Made by a program: the position numbers and the translations under genes. The notes beneath the pieces are model-generated. The model made no database searches, was not told the origin of the DNA, and saw only the letters and a program-made list of their open reading frames with translations. Positions 11,000 through 23,700 of a stretch of 64,000 nt of DNA are shown piece after piece. The stretch is from Terebella lapidaria (lineage: Eukaryota; Annelida; Polychaeta; Terebellida; Terebellidae). The stretch covers positions 25,941,402 to 26,005,401 of the forward strand of contig OX424567.1 of the NCBI GenBank assembly GCA_949152475.1. The letters are read 5' to 3'. Each line of letters starts with the position of its first letter. Position 1 is the first letter of the stretch.

Positions 11000-11815
11000 T
11001 GCTCACTGGGGCAACAGACGAAAACTGGAATGTCAGTCATGGAACCATCACCAAATTTGTGCAAAGATATCGTGAGACTGGGCACGTCATTGAAAAGAGA
11101 TCACGTCGTTGAAAAGGCTTCGGGTGAAGGATACATCAGATGATGAAGACCTTGTGGCAGAGGCCAATAGGAAACCAACAGCATCGATGTCAGATTTGCA
11201 GCTCCATCTGCGAGCAGAAGGGCGTCATCCTATTAGTTCCATGACAATCTGTCGCCGTTTGCATGATGAAGGCCTCCATGGTCAAGAATCAGCTCATTTG
11301 CAGATGCTATCAGAGGAAGATATACCGGCAAGACTGAAATGGGCTTGTTCGCATACACGCAGGAACCTGCAATAATGGACGAACATTGTTTTCAGTGATG
11401 AAAGCAGGTTTTGATTCAAATTGATTGACGGCCGTCTGAGAGTTTAGAGACGAAGGTAAACGGTACAATACTCAGTACATAGAAAAAGAGGACTGGTATG
11501 GAGATGGCCACGTTATGGTATGTGGTGCCATATCACACACACAGAACGAGTTTTAGGATAAACACGAAGATTGTCTGCACAAGAAATGGATGGCAAAGTG
11601 CCCAGTTCTAAACATGATCGAGCATGTGTGGGACATTCTAGGTAGACGCGTTCCTCGTTTGGATCCACCAGTCGTCGATGTCAGAAGTTTGACTGCAGTT
11701 GTACATGCTGAATGGGATCGCATTCCTCGAGCCGACCTGCAAAAATTGTACAGATCATGCAGATCCAGATGTCAGGCATGCGTGCAAAATGGTGGAATGC
11801 CAACACATTATCAAG
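11000..11815 (+). pseudogene. Tc1/mariner-type transposase remnant
   Basis: Reading across frames gives, in order, TITKFVQRYRETGHV (helix-turn-helix end), ISSMTICRRLHDEGL, ARLKWACSHTRR, WTNIVFSDESRF (the first catalytic Asp region, 'FSDESRF'), then PVLNMIEHVWDILGRRVPR (the 'PDLNPIEHVWDxLGRR' end motif) and a C-terminal CQACVQNGGMPTHY. This is the Tc1 domain order. The copy has several stops and frame changes between 11375 and 11590, and the middle of the DDE domain (the 'QQDNARPH' region) is deleted. No terminal inverted repeats were found. It is a dead DNA transposon. Confidence 0.9.
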
Positions 11816-12079
11816 ACTGTACTTTGATGTTATGTGCGATTTCAAGCACATTTTGTTACAAAGCATATCAATTATCATCACTAGTTTGACCATATCAACT
11901 TGTTTTCCATCACAATAACTGCAGTACTCTTTGATTAACATTGTCCAAAATATGTATGAAATAGAATAATATAATTGCAACTTCATTTTATGAAGTGATT
12001 TCAGACTTCTAAAAAAGATTATATATACTTTTAGTAGTAGCAATACAAGTACATGATACAACACAGGTAAGTGTACATG

Positions 12080-13430
12080 TTTGATCAAAGGTAAAGAACA
12101 GGAATTACGTTGATACAACAAGCTACATACGACTATACTGAAGAGATACACTTACCAGTGTTGTTTTCAGCATGGCTGGTCACCGAGAAGTGTTACACTT
12201 CAGCCATTTACCTCCAAATTCATGCAGATTTGTGACATCGATGGACATTTTTTGCCCCACTGCTGCCGAGACAGCAAATGATCTATGATCTACACAGTTT
12301 AATTGGACAACTGGGTGTCCGCTGTCTTGTCCGACGGCTGAGTGGTGCAGGAAACCACTAACGTGAATAGCTTTGAACAATGAAACAATTACACTGATCG
12401 TGGAATTGACCAAAATCCATTTGTAGTTTGGAGAAACCACTTCGATCCAAATCCGTTACCACTTCGATCCAAATCAATTACACAAAGGGTAAAATTCATC
12501 AATGGTCTGCTTCATTACAACATTTAATCTTGCTTACTCTTTCTTTTGGCACATAAAAATGTAGGCAGAACATTCAAATGTGACATCTTGTGAACAATGT
12601 TATTGGTGTGTTTGAAAGTATTTGTGATTTGTTTTAATCCGACATTATGAATAAATTATACTACCATCTCTCACTTCACATTCCGATCTATTCTCAGTTG
12701 CAATGACCACAAAAAAAACTGATTTGGAGTCTTAACTATATAAATTGTGAATGCATAATCATATTGCATTTCATTTGTGATTGTTCCTACGAGAATATTA
12801 CACACCAAAGGAAAAGGGTATCACTATTGTGTTATCACACGGCTGATGATACAATCTACTATATTCGTTTACTCATCAACTGTTACGACCTGATGTGACT
12901 AGATCATTTTTTACAGGAAGTCACGTTGATGGTTCTAATGATTCTATGTACAATAATATTGTATGTCAGGATATTCAAATGAATTGAACAGAAAGTAGAT
13001 CAAAAGTAGGAAGAGGAACCAAAACAAGATAGTTGACAAGTTAGAAATGAGCAAACTCAAACATCAATGCCTTGCGGTTAATCACAATGATACATATTGT
13101 TGCAAGCGTTAGTGCCCATGTCATTCGTTTTGAGTAATACATGATATAGTTCCATTGAACTTCTGTTGCGTTTATAGGTTGTTCTCTATTCTCTGTTCTC
13201 ACTGATAGTTCACTTATGCCACATCCGTCAAACGACCAGCGAGTGAGTTCCACACACAGCCTCATCTGTGCGAGGGATCAGTTCCGTTATTCAACGGATC
13301 CCAACACAGCATCTTGGGCAATAAATCCTCACTCTGTAGTAGCCCATCACCCTCTAGAGCTGTAAAACTATGCTTCATCACGGTTTATCTTGTGAGGATA
13401 AGAGGATAACGCCGAGTGTGTTTCAAACAT
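12080..13430. repeat. Paralogous block, partner at 53960-55400
   Basis: Several landmarks occur in the same order in both blocks: ACAGTTTAATTGGACAACTG near 12294 and a near match near 54208; GTACTACCGTCTCTCACTTC-like sequence near 12660 and 54595; and CATCACCCTCTAGAGCTGTA with flanking sequence at 13347 and 55276. Similarity is moderate overall and high in the last 170 bp. Function unknown; probably non-coding parts of a duplicated locus. Confidence 0.8.
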
Positions 13431-14951
13431 TTCAGTTGTCATGAGGTATTTGTACAATGTTGTCTTTAGTTTGCACTCCTGTTGTTTCTAGAACTACAAA
13501 AAAGTGCAACAAAATCAATCGATTCTGCTTATTTATGAATTTTCTGGAACATGTACATAAGTTGGAGCCATGCATCACAATGCTGATTCCTCGACACAAT
13601 TGTTTTTTCACGACATGCCTTTGCAGACACAATGTCTGGAGCCTATTGAACTCTGTGTCATGATTTTAGTGTTTTGAAAAATAGCATTATTGGCTGATTG
13701 TTTGAAACAACTTTCCCGCTGGTGTCCGGGCCTCCAGAGTGACTCCCGATATTGTGCAATACCCAAGGGACCGCCATACCTCCATGGAAATGCAATGTGT
13801 CTGTATGTTGCGGGTCAATCATGTGACGGAAAATTAAAATATGTAAAAGTAGATTACCAGAAAATCAATAAAAGAAAATGTTTTTGTGTCGTGTGATCTC
13901 ACTTTTCTTGGACGCCCGACTTTTCTCAGAAGCTGAGAAGAAGTTGCTTTAATAAAGGAATCTCTGACAAGTGATTTTTTCACCATGTGATTCTCGACGG
14001 CTGTGTTAGAATTTGGTTCAGACCCGAATCGATCTAATAACATTTATGTTCAAGTCATCCTTTTCATGTCTTTCTGTGATCGGCAACTCAGTAAGCTCAG
14101 TAGCGACGCTTGATTGCCATCCATGTGCCAATTATTGGTGTATACTGACTAGCACAAGCTGCAAGGCGCAATCGTTTTATTCAAAGAGTGTTATGTTGTA
14201 TCTTCCACACTTCTTGTCTCTGTCAAAGCAGTTGGACATTAATGACAAACCTGGTTATCAAAGTATTGGTAAGAGGAATGAATGTCCAGTACAAGCAACA
14301 CAAACAATGCTGATTGTTCAACGAAATTGCTAGAGATAAATAACACCAGCTTCATCTTGATAGTTGTTATACCACACCATTGTCTTAGACTTTGTGTCCT
14401 GTTGATTTAATCCAATTTAGTAACGGTCAATGTTCACACCATTCCAATTGTGTTTGCATTTGTAAGGTAATTGGCTTATCCTGAGGTCAGTTTCCCCTCT
14501 TCACTCTCCCCTGTCTGTTGGTAAATTTCTTGTGTCAGCTTTGCTCAGACTACTTCGTGTGATGTGCAAAATGTATGTTTGTGCTGCTGGTAGAAAATAC
14601 ACTGCATGCTTTCATTACATCTCTAAAAAAAGCCGCGACCTTATAGGAGAAGATTTCGTCCATTGCTTATGGTTCTGCTCAAGTTCTTAAGTTACCAGAC
14701 TTGATCCGATAATTTATTACCTTGGCGTTGCGCCCATTGGCTGTCCTCGTCTTCCTTCTACGTGTTTAGGCCCAAGAAAATGTTTTGGTTTGCGTCCCAG
14801 TAATGCTTCAAAATAGTTTTTGTTCTTCTTCTTTTTGAGTACCGGTTTATCTATTGTTGTTGTTTTTTCTCATAAAAAAATATGTTTGTACCATATTTTT
14901 GTATGGAACAGTGAAAATACAGATTTATTCAAAGTCTATTGGACCTGTGGT
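13431..14951. other. No gene recognised
   Basis: AT-rich DNA. A patch near 14690-14750 (TTGATCCGATAATTTATTAC and GGCGTTGCGCC) resembles a repeat also seen near 21722. No supported gene. Confidence 0.4.
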
Positions 14952-15482
14952 GGCTGATTTAGGACACCCCGGAAAAAAAATTACCTATTCTTTCAGAAAA
15001 TTATTTATGACAGCGAATAATACTGTTTTTTATCTTGTTATTTTGAGTTAATTATCTCGTTATTTCAAGATAATTTAGCGTTATTTCGAGATAATTTGTT
15101 ATTTCGAGATGGTTATGTCATTAATTTGAGATAGTGTTTCGTTATTTCAAGATATTTTGTTGTTTATTTCGAGATAGTTTTAGTTATGTAGGACTCCAAA
15201 AAATACTGTTTTTCATCTCGTTATTCGAAGATAGCTACCTCGTTATTCCGAGAGAGAGTATCTCATTATTTCGAGATAATTGTGCAATTATTTCCAGATA
15301 GTATCTTTCTATTTCCAGAAATCTCAAAATTGCAATGTAATGATCTCAAAATAGCGAGATAATGATCTCAAAATAACTTTCTCGAAAGAACAAGATAACT
15401 ATCTCAAAATAAGGAGATAAAACAACTTTTCATAAAAAGGAATGTCTGTCTATCTGTCTTCATTGCACGTCCTAAATCAGCC
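14952..15482. mobile_element. Palindromic MITE with internal TTATTTCGAGATAA repeats
   Basis: The ends are perfect inverted repeats, GGCTGATTTAGGAC at 14952-14965 and its complement at 15469-15482. The interior holds about ten variants of the palindromic 14-mer TTATTTCGAGATAA in the left half, and reverse-complement-like variants (ATCTCAAAATAA) in the right half. The element is a giant imperfect hairpin. There is no coding frame, so it must be moved by a transposase from elsewhere. Confidence 0.8.
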
Positions 15483-16906
15483 TTCATATGGATCAAATAA
15501 GACAAATAACAGAATCAATAAAAATAGTAATGTAATAAAAAGGTCATAAACAACTAAATGAAAAAAAATTTTACTTTTAAAACTTTTATCAACGATAAAA
15601 ATTTGTATTGTTTCTAGGCAAGAGGGTCTATATTGCACAGATGCAACTTCCTATGTCTATATAAAACAAGTTTCTCACGAAGTGTTTCACTGGGGTGATC
15701 TGCTGTTTTAATCAATGACAAGTGGAAGGGGCTCGTATAGAAAATTATGTGTCATTACTTACTTAGCAAGGGATTAGATAGTGTCGGAAATTGAAAAATC
15801 GTTTACCGGACGACTCTCCTTCTCCCCTTGTTATCAGCCATAGTTAATATAACCATCAGCAATAATCATCAAAAACAAATCTGTAAAGTGTTAGTTTGCT
15901 AAGTGATTGATTAATAGCTTTAACTTTTTAAAAAATGGCAGCCATTTTCGATGAATAGCAGTCAAATTTGGCATTTGACGACCATTTTCTCAAAACATGT
16001 TCAGATAGTTTTTAGATGTTTATTTCAAAACATTTCCCTGATTTGACCTTGGGTGACCTTGAAAGCTCAAACCGGCAGTTTTGGCAAGGAAAAACAGTTG
16101 TGGCTCAACATAATACCCCTTCCGGTCACTTTTGCAAGACCTTGGGCTATTTTTTCCAGATAAGTTCTTAACAGACGCCCCGGTGGAGATGATACAACGT
16201 ATGTGCAAACCAAATGCTCATATTGTTAGTATTTGCAGAACTATTCCTTCAAGTGCACATCATATAAAATCAAAGACATATTTTACTCATTGATATGTAT
16301 AAGATATGTTTTGATAGACATACATGTAGATATATTTATATGTTTTCTAATTTAGAATCTAAGGCATTGGTCTAGATACGGGTCATCAATCTGCACGGTT
16401 TGGTATCGAGAACATGGTACTTGTTCAGAAGACCCCAAGTGAGAAAGCTATGGGCCAGACATAGAGACAGTTTAATTGGATAACACGAGGTTGCGAATCA
16501 CTGAATGTCAGGGGTGAAGCAGGCCAGCAAGAGTGAAAAATCCTAAATTGAATGAACGCCATTCGGTTGAATCCTTTAAGAGCCTTCATTCAATTTACAT
16601 CTGAATACACATATCGGACTCAGCAATGTAGAGGATTCAACAGCTATTCAAGGATGTGTCTCCCATTCAACTGGATTGCTTTACAGTTTTCTTTGTTTTG
16701 TTTCAAATAATTCACTTCTGAATGCATGTTTCTATATAACGTGTACAGACATGGGAATATGTCGCATCCTAATGAAGGTGGATAGCAAACATTATGTCGT
16801 GTTGGCCGATGTAATATTTTATTGTCGATCAATGTGTGATCAATCATTATTTATCTGACAGGATAATTCTATTTTCTTATAAAGCCCAAATATCTACCCA
16901 ACTTAA

Positions 16907-17056
16907 CCTTTTCGCTACTGACCCACTCCCCAGCCTCTATACTGAGCTGATTCATGTATGAATTGGTAGGATTTCTATAGTGTTTGATTATTTTAATTTT
17001 AAAATGTTTCAGAATAAATGTGTGAACATGAAGTCATATTATAGTGTGCTATCTCT

Positions 17057-17089
<33 letters not shown>

Positions 17090-18043
17090 TTTATTTCCAG
17101 TTTTCATATATAAATCATTCAATATACAATATGATACATAAAATGCCCAGTTATTTGAGGAGAGAAATAAATGATATAAGGTATTCGAGTATTTGGTATA
17201 GTATTAGTATTAACTTTATGAAAACTAGGGGACCAAAATAGCTGGATGCTGTTTTTACATTTGGCCCTTAAATGAATTTAATGATATTAATTTTATATTT
17301 GACATGATAATTGATAAAAAAAGAACAAAAACACAAATTAAAAGCTAGCCCTAGAGCTATAGGAAAGGTTACCGGAGAAAAGTGTAGTGCAGGACAGTCT
17401 GGTCAGAAAAGACAACCCAGTAGACCAAAATTACCATGTGTAGACCTATCCAGGTCATCAAAGATCGAATATTATATATTAATACTATATTAGCTATATA
17501 ATATACTTTTCAACCCAGTTTCATCGGTTACCGCGGAAACAAGAAAAAATGCTAGGGGCCAAACTGATGGCTATTTTCATTTTCGTTATCATACAGCCAT
17601 TTTCGAATCTGTAATGAAATATATCCCAATACATTTCACTTGAGTACTTGTCTATATTTGTGATGAAGTGGATATCGTGGGTTTTGATAGTGTTTACAGC
17701 ATGTCAATATGTTGATTAGTTATACATATATTAAAGTTTTAGTGGAAATTGTCTGTAGGCCGACCCATTGTAATCGGTAACTGTGACGTCACCAGGTTGA
17801 TGACAGATTAATTATTCAATTAACTAAACAGTCAATTAGGCTTCTAAATTTCAATCGCTGGCAATATGTATGTGCTAGTTTAGCGTGTAGGTATATTATT
17901 GGGTATATATAACATTAAATGCAATCAGTGGACAGTTACATATACATCTATTGGTTGCCAATGTTATGGTTACGCAGCGTAACCATCAGTACAGCAGGAG
18001 GGGTGTGGTTAGTTACGCAGCATAACCATGAGTAGTGAAAAGG
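16907..18043. mobile_element. Non-autonomous piggyBac-like element flanked by TTAA
   Basis: The left end TTAA|CCTTTTCGCTACT and the right end AGTAGTGAAAAGG|TTAA form terminal inverted repeats of about 13 bp with one mismatch, flanked by TTAA at 16903-16906 and 18044-18047. TTAA duplication with CC-starting ends is the hallmark of piggyBac. Copies B (near 24725) and C (near 57215) of the locus lack the insert and read directly into the shared GTGCTACATG sequence. The 1137-bp interior has no transposase. It contains an AGTA microsatellite and a GGTTACGCAGCGTAACC palindrome near its right end. Confidence 0.85.
17057..17089. repeat. (AGTA)n microsatellite
   Basis: About eight perfect AGTA units lie inside the piggyBac-like element. 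Confidence 0.95.
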
Positions 18044-21000
18044 TTAATTCTAGTGCTACATGAAAAGACAATAATGTTCAATTCCTCAGTGTAATAAGCA
18101 AGAAGCAAATATTTGCTCGGTAAATTGATGGATGAAGAAATGTGTTAGGTTACAGTATAACAGCCGTTCCCTCGAGACTCAGAAATAACTTGGCGCTGAG
18201 CCCGTTCCTCATCTATTATCCCCATAAATTGTATCTTCTTCTTTGCATGAGAGGCCTAATTAACGTAACTCGTCCAATGAGATATGGACACAGTGATGGT
18301 TAATTAACATGCGCTTGGTGTGTTTGTGGAAACTCTATAAGAAGTTGGTAGGGTATGTAAGAAGTTGTTCCATAATAGGTCTGATTGAAGTGTTAACCAT
18401 TGTGAGTTTTGTATGATTTATCGCCAAATAAATGATTTGTAATTAGTAATTAGCTTCAAGACGCACAGTTTGTCAAACAGTAATTTCTGACAAATACGTC
18501 TAAGCTTAGGTTTAATCTTCTACGAATTTCCATTCTCGTGGAAATCGATAAACCACCTGGGCCATGTGGCCCATATCTTGCCATGATAACATTGACGTAT
18601 CGTTCATGTACGAGGGGCTAGGTAATGAGTCTGGCTTGAATTAGGGGTGATGAATCCGTCCTTGATTCGGTTAGGTAGCACCTTCTCAGTTGTGACAGTT
18701 ACCACAATACAGCCTCACCTGCAGGAATGCCAAACAACTGTGATAAATGTATGTCTCAAAATATTGCAATTATAGAACCAATTATTATCCACCAATAGAT
18801 TTTTGATGAGAATAAGAGACCTAAGATGCTTATTTGGTCACCTTAGCATGGGTATGTGTGTCCTCCCCTTGAAGTTTTCGATTATTCAAGGAGATATGAT
18901 GAAAAGATTTATCGATAATATTGGAACCAGTTTGCATGGAAAATGTTACGTGACAAATTTCTGCAAATTGTCCAGATTAGTTTTCTGGAGAAAATTCTAA
19001 AAAGGTAGACTTTGACTGGAATGGCTGGACAACAGCAAACGAAATGACTACATACAATGCACCATATAACAATCAGGAATTATTGAAAGTTGTCCGGAAT
19101 AGGTGTGTTCTCAGAGCTATCCATTACATTATCTGGGCCTACCACACTGAATACATGTCTGATGTTCACCGGGTGTTGGGTGGCACAGACTCCCTTGAGT
19201 CCAGTAGCAATTCTGAAGGACGTCCATCGTATAGCCGAGTGTGTGACCTCGGGGACTACGTCAGCTGAATTAACTTCGGACTACAGTATTCTCGAGGTCT
19301 CAAGACGTCTGATTCGTTTGATTAACCTCACGAGTAATGTTCTGACCGAAATTCGGGATCTGGTACAGCATACATGTATGGTTGTCATAATGTACCAATA
19401 TACATGTAACAGACTTGAATGTGCATAATGCATAATTTGGATGCATAATTTTATGGTTGTACATTATGTTGACAATGCTATTCTATCAAACAAAAACCAT
19501 ACTTCGCAAACGGTATGGTATAAACTACAGAACGGAAGGTTCAATAAGCCATGATTGCAACCTGCTATGAATATTGAAAAACAAGGTACCAAATTTGGCA
19601 GATTCACCTCTCATACTTAATATTTGTACGCTTGGATTATTATTTGAGCCATTTATATATTCTGTGTAGTGATGTTTATGATTTAAATTTGCTTTGCTAG
19701 CCTCGGGTCACCTTGACAGAGGACTTCTCTAAGACGGAACTGTATGCTCATAAAAACACCACATCATTAGGACGGCAGCACCGGGGGCATAAAGCCTGGC
19801 AACATTTACAGAAAAAACCCGCAAAAAGAAAATATTTTCTGCTTCATGAAGATTATTCGATGGTTTGGTGTTAAGGATGTAATACATGCACCCAACTCAC
19901 TACGTATGCTCAACCAACCTATAATGTGGAACAGCTCTAACATATATTGTTTGCTACCTGAGCCACAATGAGATAAATGCATTCACCACTCAACTGACTC
20001 ATGTGCTGGGTGAGATCACTGTCCAGTATCAACCACACGTTTACGAATTTGCCATGTTATTGACCCATGTCTTAACTTCACAATGGTATTGCCACATGAC
20101 TTAGCTTCAAAATGATACTGCCCAATGAGCAGGTATTACTAGATTATGTGCCGACGTTCAGACGTTCGAATGCTAGGTGTGACTAGGGTCACTGGGGGTA
20201 ATTGAGAAGGAAGCAGGTGGTTTGATGGCTGACAAACGTGTCTCGGTCAGAACAGTCAATCTAATTCCACAGGATTTACAAACAGTTCCCTGGACAGATT
20301 TACTGCAGAGAAATATAATAGATACTTCAAAGCAACATATGCTGGCTTCAATCAGGTTTCAGCTGGTTAGAATATTATATTCAGTGACATAGAACTGATA
20401 CACCTAAACTAATCTGAAAATAGCAAAATGTGCAAAAATGTTCGCTTTTATAAGTACAAATAACTGAACTGTATATTGACACAACTTTGACATAGTGTTG
20501 TTGCAATGATACTTTCGTAGTGCCCATCTGCTCTGTGGGCTAGCAGCCAATTCCCGACAGAGTTCATCCTAGTGGAAGTTCCATCTTTTATCAATTATCT
20601 GTGTTGCAAAAGCAGTAACAAAAATCCTAGTGGAATAAAGTCAAATGTAGGTTAACTTATATTCAGGGTGCAGTGGAGCAGACCCTGGTAGCCTAGCGCT
20701 GGTGACTAGCTGTATAGATTACTGTATAGGAACAACCAGGAAATCCATGTGTGTCAGCCAGGGATAGACGTAGAATCTATCAGGGATATTTCTTTGGTGA
20801 TCACAGTCCAGTTAGCATCTTTTATCAACTCGCTAGGTCAGAGAGCGTAGAACAGAGAGGTGTCACTCGACCGACACCATTTTCTATCTTGAACTGGTGG
20901 CACTCCTGGCGGATGGAGGGGATTTATGAATGAATGTGTTTACTACTATAACCAAGGATCATCTATAATAGGATATCCAACTCTGCCCAAAAAGGCGTGA

Positions 21001-21721
21001 TACGTAATATGATGTCAATCTGATTTGAGCGTGTTGAAATGGTGCCGGGCATTAATAATCAGAATGTTCACATCGATTTGTAATAATGAGCAGAGTATAT
21101 ATATATATATTGAAATGAATGATAGGTGATTGCGTTGAGTGGGGGTATGGCCTAAATTTCTTCAACAATATTCAGCATACGCGTTGCCGATGTTGTGGTA
21201 TTGGGGTCGGGATTTGTGAGTGTCCGCGTATATGTTTTTATGTGAACCGAAGGCTGTAACTCGAACGTGTTTAATCCAACCGTTTTTAAATTTGAGCAAT
21301 GGGAGGTATAACCTCTCGGCTTGGAAATATTTAGTTTCCATGGAAATCGGTTGATTTTGGTTGCCATGGCAACCGTTCAAAACCCTGAAATGCAATTTTA
21401 TAGCCATCGAAAACGCCTGTAAAACGGACCCATTCATGGTGACAATAAAATTGGCCCCTCATTAAAAGAAACCACACAAAATCGAGAGCAAGTTTTGGTG
21501 TAACTCTTGTGGTAATTTGCAGGTGAAAGGTAGATTCGTTTCAGAGTTATGAGACAGGATGTCTACCTCCAAATTTAGTGAAAATCGAGTATTGCAATGA
21601 TATCAGAACAGTTCTCGTGCCGACAGTTTTCATCGGATTTCCTTGGAAACGGGATATTTCCGAGACATTAGATAATGCTTCTCAGTCCTAAATTTTTGAG
21701 TGGATTGAATGGTGAATTTTC

Positions 21722-21800
21722 AGGTTACCGGACCTATGGTCCGATAACCTATTGGCATGGCGTTGCGTCCGTCGTCCGTCGTCCGTCGTCGTCGTCATGT
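21722..21800. repeat. Interspersed repeat fragment with GTCCGTC units
   Basis: TTACCGGACCTATGGTCCGA followed by GGCGTTGCGTCC and then GTCCGTC repeated about four times. A diverged relative lies near 14690. There is no coding potential. Confidence 0.5.
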
Positions 21801-22619
21801 CACAGAATATCAGACAGGTTTTTATATCCAACCTTCTCTCCCTGGGCAGTGAAGAGGATCAGACCCTGATTATGGACAGTTGTGGCACTACCGTTATCGA
21901 TCAGATCCACTGATCGTTTCTGCAAGGTCTTACAATGAAAGGGTTCAGTTAGCATGCCATCCAAGCCCCGTACATCTTGCCTCGAGTTGATGGGTGAAGC
22001 TCCAGCATAGCATCCATTTCGAATCTCCACAACTCATCATTAGTAATGTGTCCTTCTGCCTTGCTAGTCAACATTCCAGTGATACCGAGGTAATGGGGGT
22101 GTAGACGATAGGGAAGAAGATTGTTATAATGTTTGTGCACAGCATTGTATCCCACGTACCATAGCTTCAGGTTAATGGATGATTTGACAGAGTCATTGGC
22201 CACAAGCGTCCATTCCATGTAATATGCTGTCACATATAAAACTAGTTGTCTCACAAAACGACTTTTTAATCTGACCATAAAATCAAGTTTACACTAACAC
22301 CATTTAAGTCTACTACATATATTAAGATATATTAAACAAGTCATATTCACATATCACCTCAAAATGATCAAATATTCCAGCTAATATACGGCTCGCACAA
22401 CTGCTACGATATCGTTGCAAAATGTTGTATTTTACGTTTGTTATTGGAATCATCAAAATTTTGCTGTATTAGTGGTAATAGATTGATACTTACTATAATA
22501 TTGCAACATTGCTAGAGATACATACCACCAGGTTCGTTTTGGTCATTCTTGTGAGCACAATACCACACCATTGTGTTTCAGATTTTATGTCTTATGGTCT
22601 TATGGTTGTGGTAAGTTTT

Positions 22620-22980
22620 TAAATTTTCGCGTTGTGTCCAATATATGTTGTCGTCTTCCTTCTACACTTTAATCTTTAAAGTTTATGATCGAATCTTTCT
22701 GAAAATTTTCACAAAAAGGCATAAAAATATTCCAAAAGGGAATTATTCATTAGGTTTTTTTTAATGGCAGCCATTTTCGAAAAAAAAAATATTCAGGCAG
22801 TTTTGAGATTTTTTATTTCAAAACATTACCCTTAGGCCATATTAATTTTTTTTCCCTTCAGCGGGCGGGTGAAAATAGCAATGATTTTGAGGAAACAACC
22901 CACATATTTTGGTTGTTTTTCTCCCCCAAAAATAATGTTTTTTACCCACCAAAAAACCCTGAATATCGAGAAAGATTGTG
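22620..22980. repeat. Interspersed repeat related to 15.9 and 53.0 kb
   Basis: GATCGAATCTTTCTGAAAAT, GGCAGCCATTTTCGA and TTTATTTCAAAACATTACCC recur in the same order near 53010-53240. Partial matches occur at 15930-16090 and 23800-23870. It is a diverged non-coding repeat family. Confidence 0.6.
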
Positions 22981-23189
22981 AATGGTTTTCATTTTGCTGT
23001 TTTCACCTCTGTTATGTGTCAATAAAGTTCCTAATAGCTTAGCAAATGATCGAATACCACTTATTTTACATTCTTGGCAAAAGTTACTGTGGCGATTTTG
23101 CCCAAAGATTGCGATAGAGGTTTCAGCTGTTATCGTACAGCATACTTCACCTGTTCAGGCCGCTTCATGTTCGAAGCTCGTGCGTCGCC

Positions 23190-23700
23190 TAGCGAAACAT
23201 CGTCTTTGCTCACTCCACTATACTGTAACAATAGTCTGACGTCACGCCCTTGTCGTCGTGCACTCTTAGCTATATAGCTAGTGGCCGTCTTGTTTTCTTG
23301 GAGTTTTCTCCTAGCAGTCAAGGTGGAAGGACGACGGCGGGCACAGCCATGTGCTCCGAGTCCTCTTGTCTGGCTAAGATGGTCCGCAAGGACCCCAGGG
23401 GAAATTCCAATTGGGGGCCCAGGAGGGGAAAACTTTGATCCGGGGCTCACGCCCCATATAACAATTGTCTGTCACCCTCGGATGGAGCGTACAGACTCTC
23501 ACAGACCGTTGGGCTCTCCGGGGATCTATACCCGCGGCAGGGACGTCATCGAGGCCGCGTGCGCCCACGTGCGCGGTCTCTGGGTGCCTGTCACCTGGTG
23601 GACTGTTACCTGGTTGTAGTTAGGTAATAACGGCGCCCGCCGTGATCGTGCCACGGTTCGGGCGCTTGTGCCCTAAGTAGCGGATGTCAAACTTGACATT
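23190..23700. other. GC-rich island of unknown origin
   Basis: About 500 bp are markedly richer in G and C than all neighbours, with many CpG. Open frames occur on both strands, but their translations match nothing I know and contradict each other. The island sits between paralogous blocks A and B and has no counterpart near block C. It could be an untranslated part of a retroelement or a promoter-like CpG island; neither is shown. Confidence 0.4.

Larger units (their letters stand above)
15900..22500. repeat. Paralogous locus copy A
   Basis: This block matches copy B (23790-30060) and copy C (56560-60290) in the same orientation. Shared landmarks include AACCAAATGCTCATATTG (16208; 23970), CAATTCCTCAGTGTAATAAG (18080; 24752), CGTAACTCGTCCA (18264; 24981; 57441), CAGGGTGCAGTGG (20667; 26976) and GTCACAGAATATCAGACAGG (21799; 59767). 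The copies differ by many substitutions and indels. No convincing gene was recognised in it. Confidence 0.85.

Noticed and set aside
21949-22278. Minus-strand frame conserved in part at 29014-29259 (YMEWTLVANDS region)
   Set aside because: Between the two copies nearly all differences alter the protein, and copy C near 60.1 kb loses the frame, so there is no sign of coding constraint.
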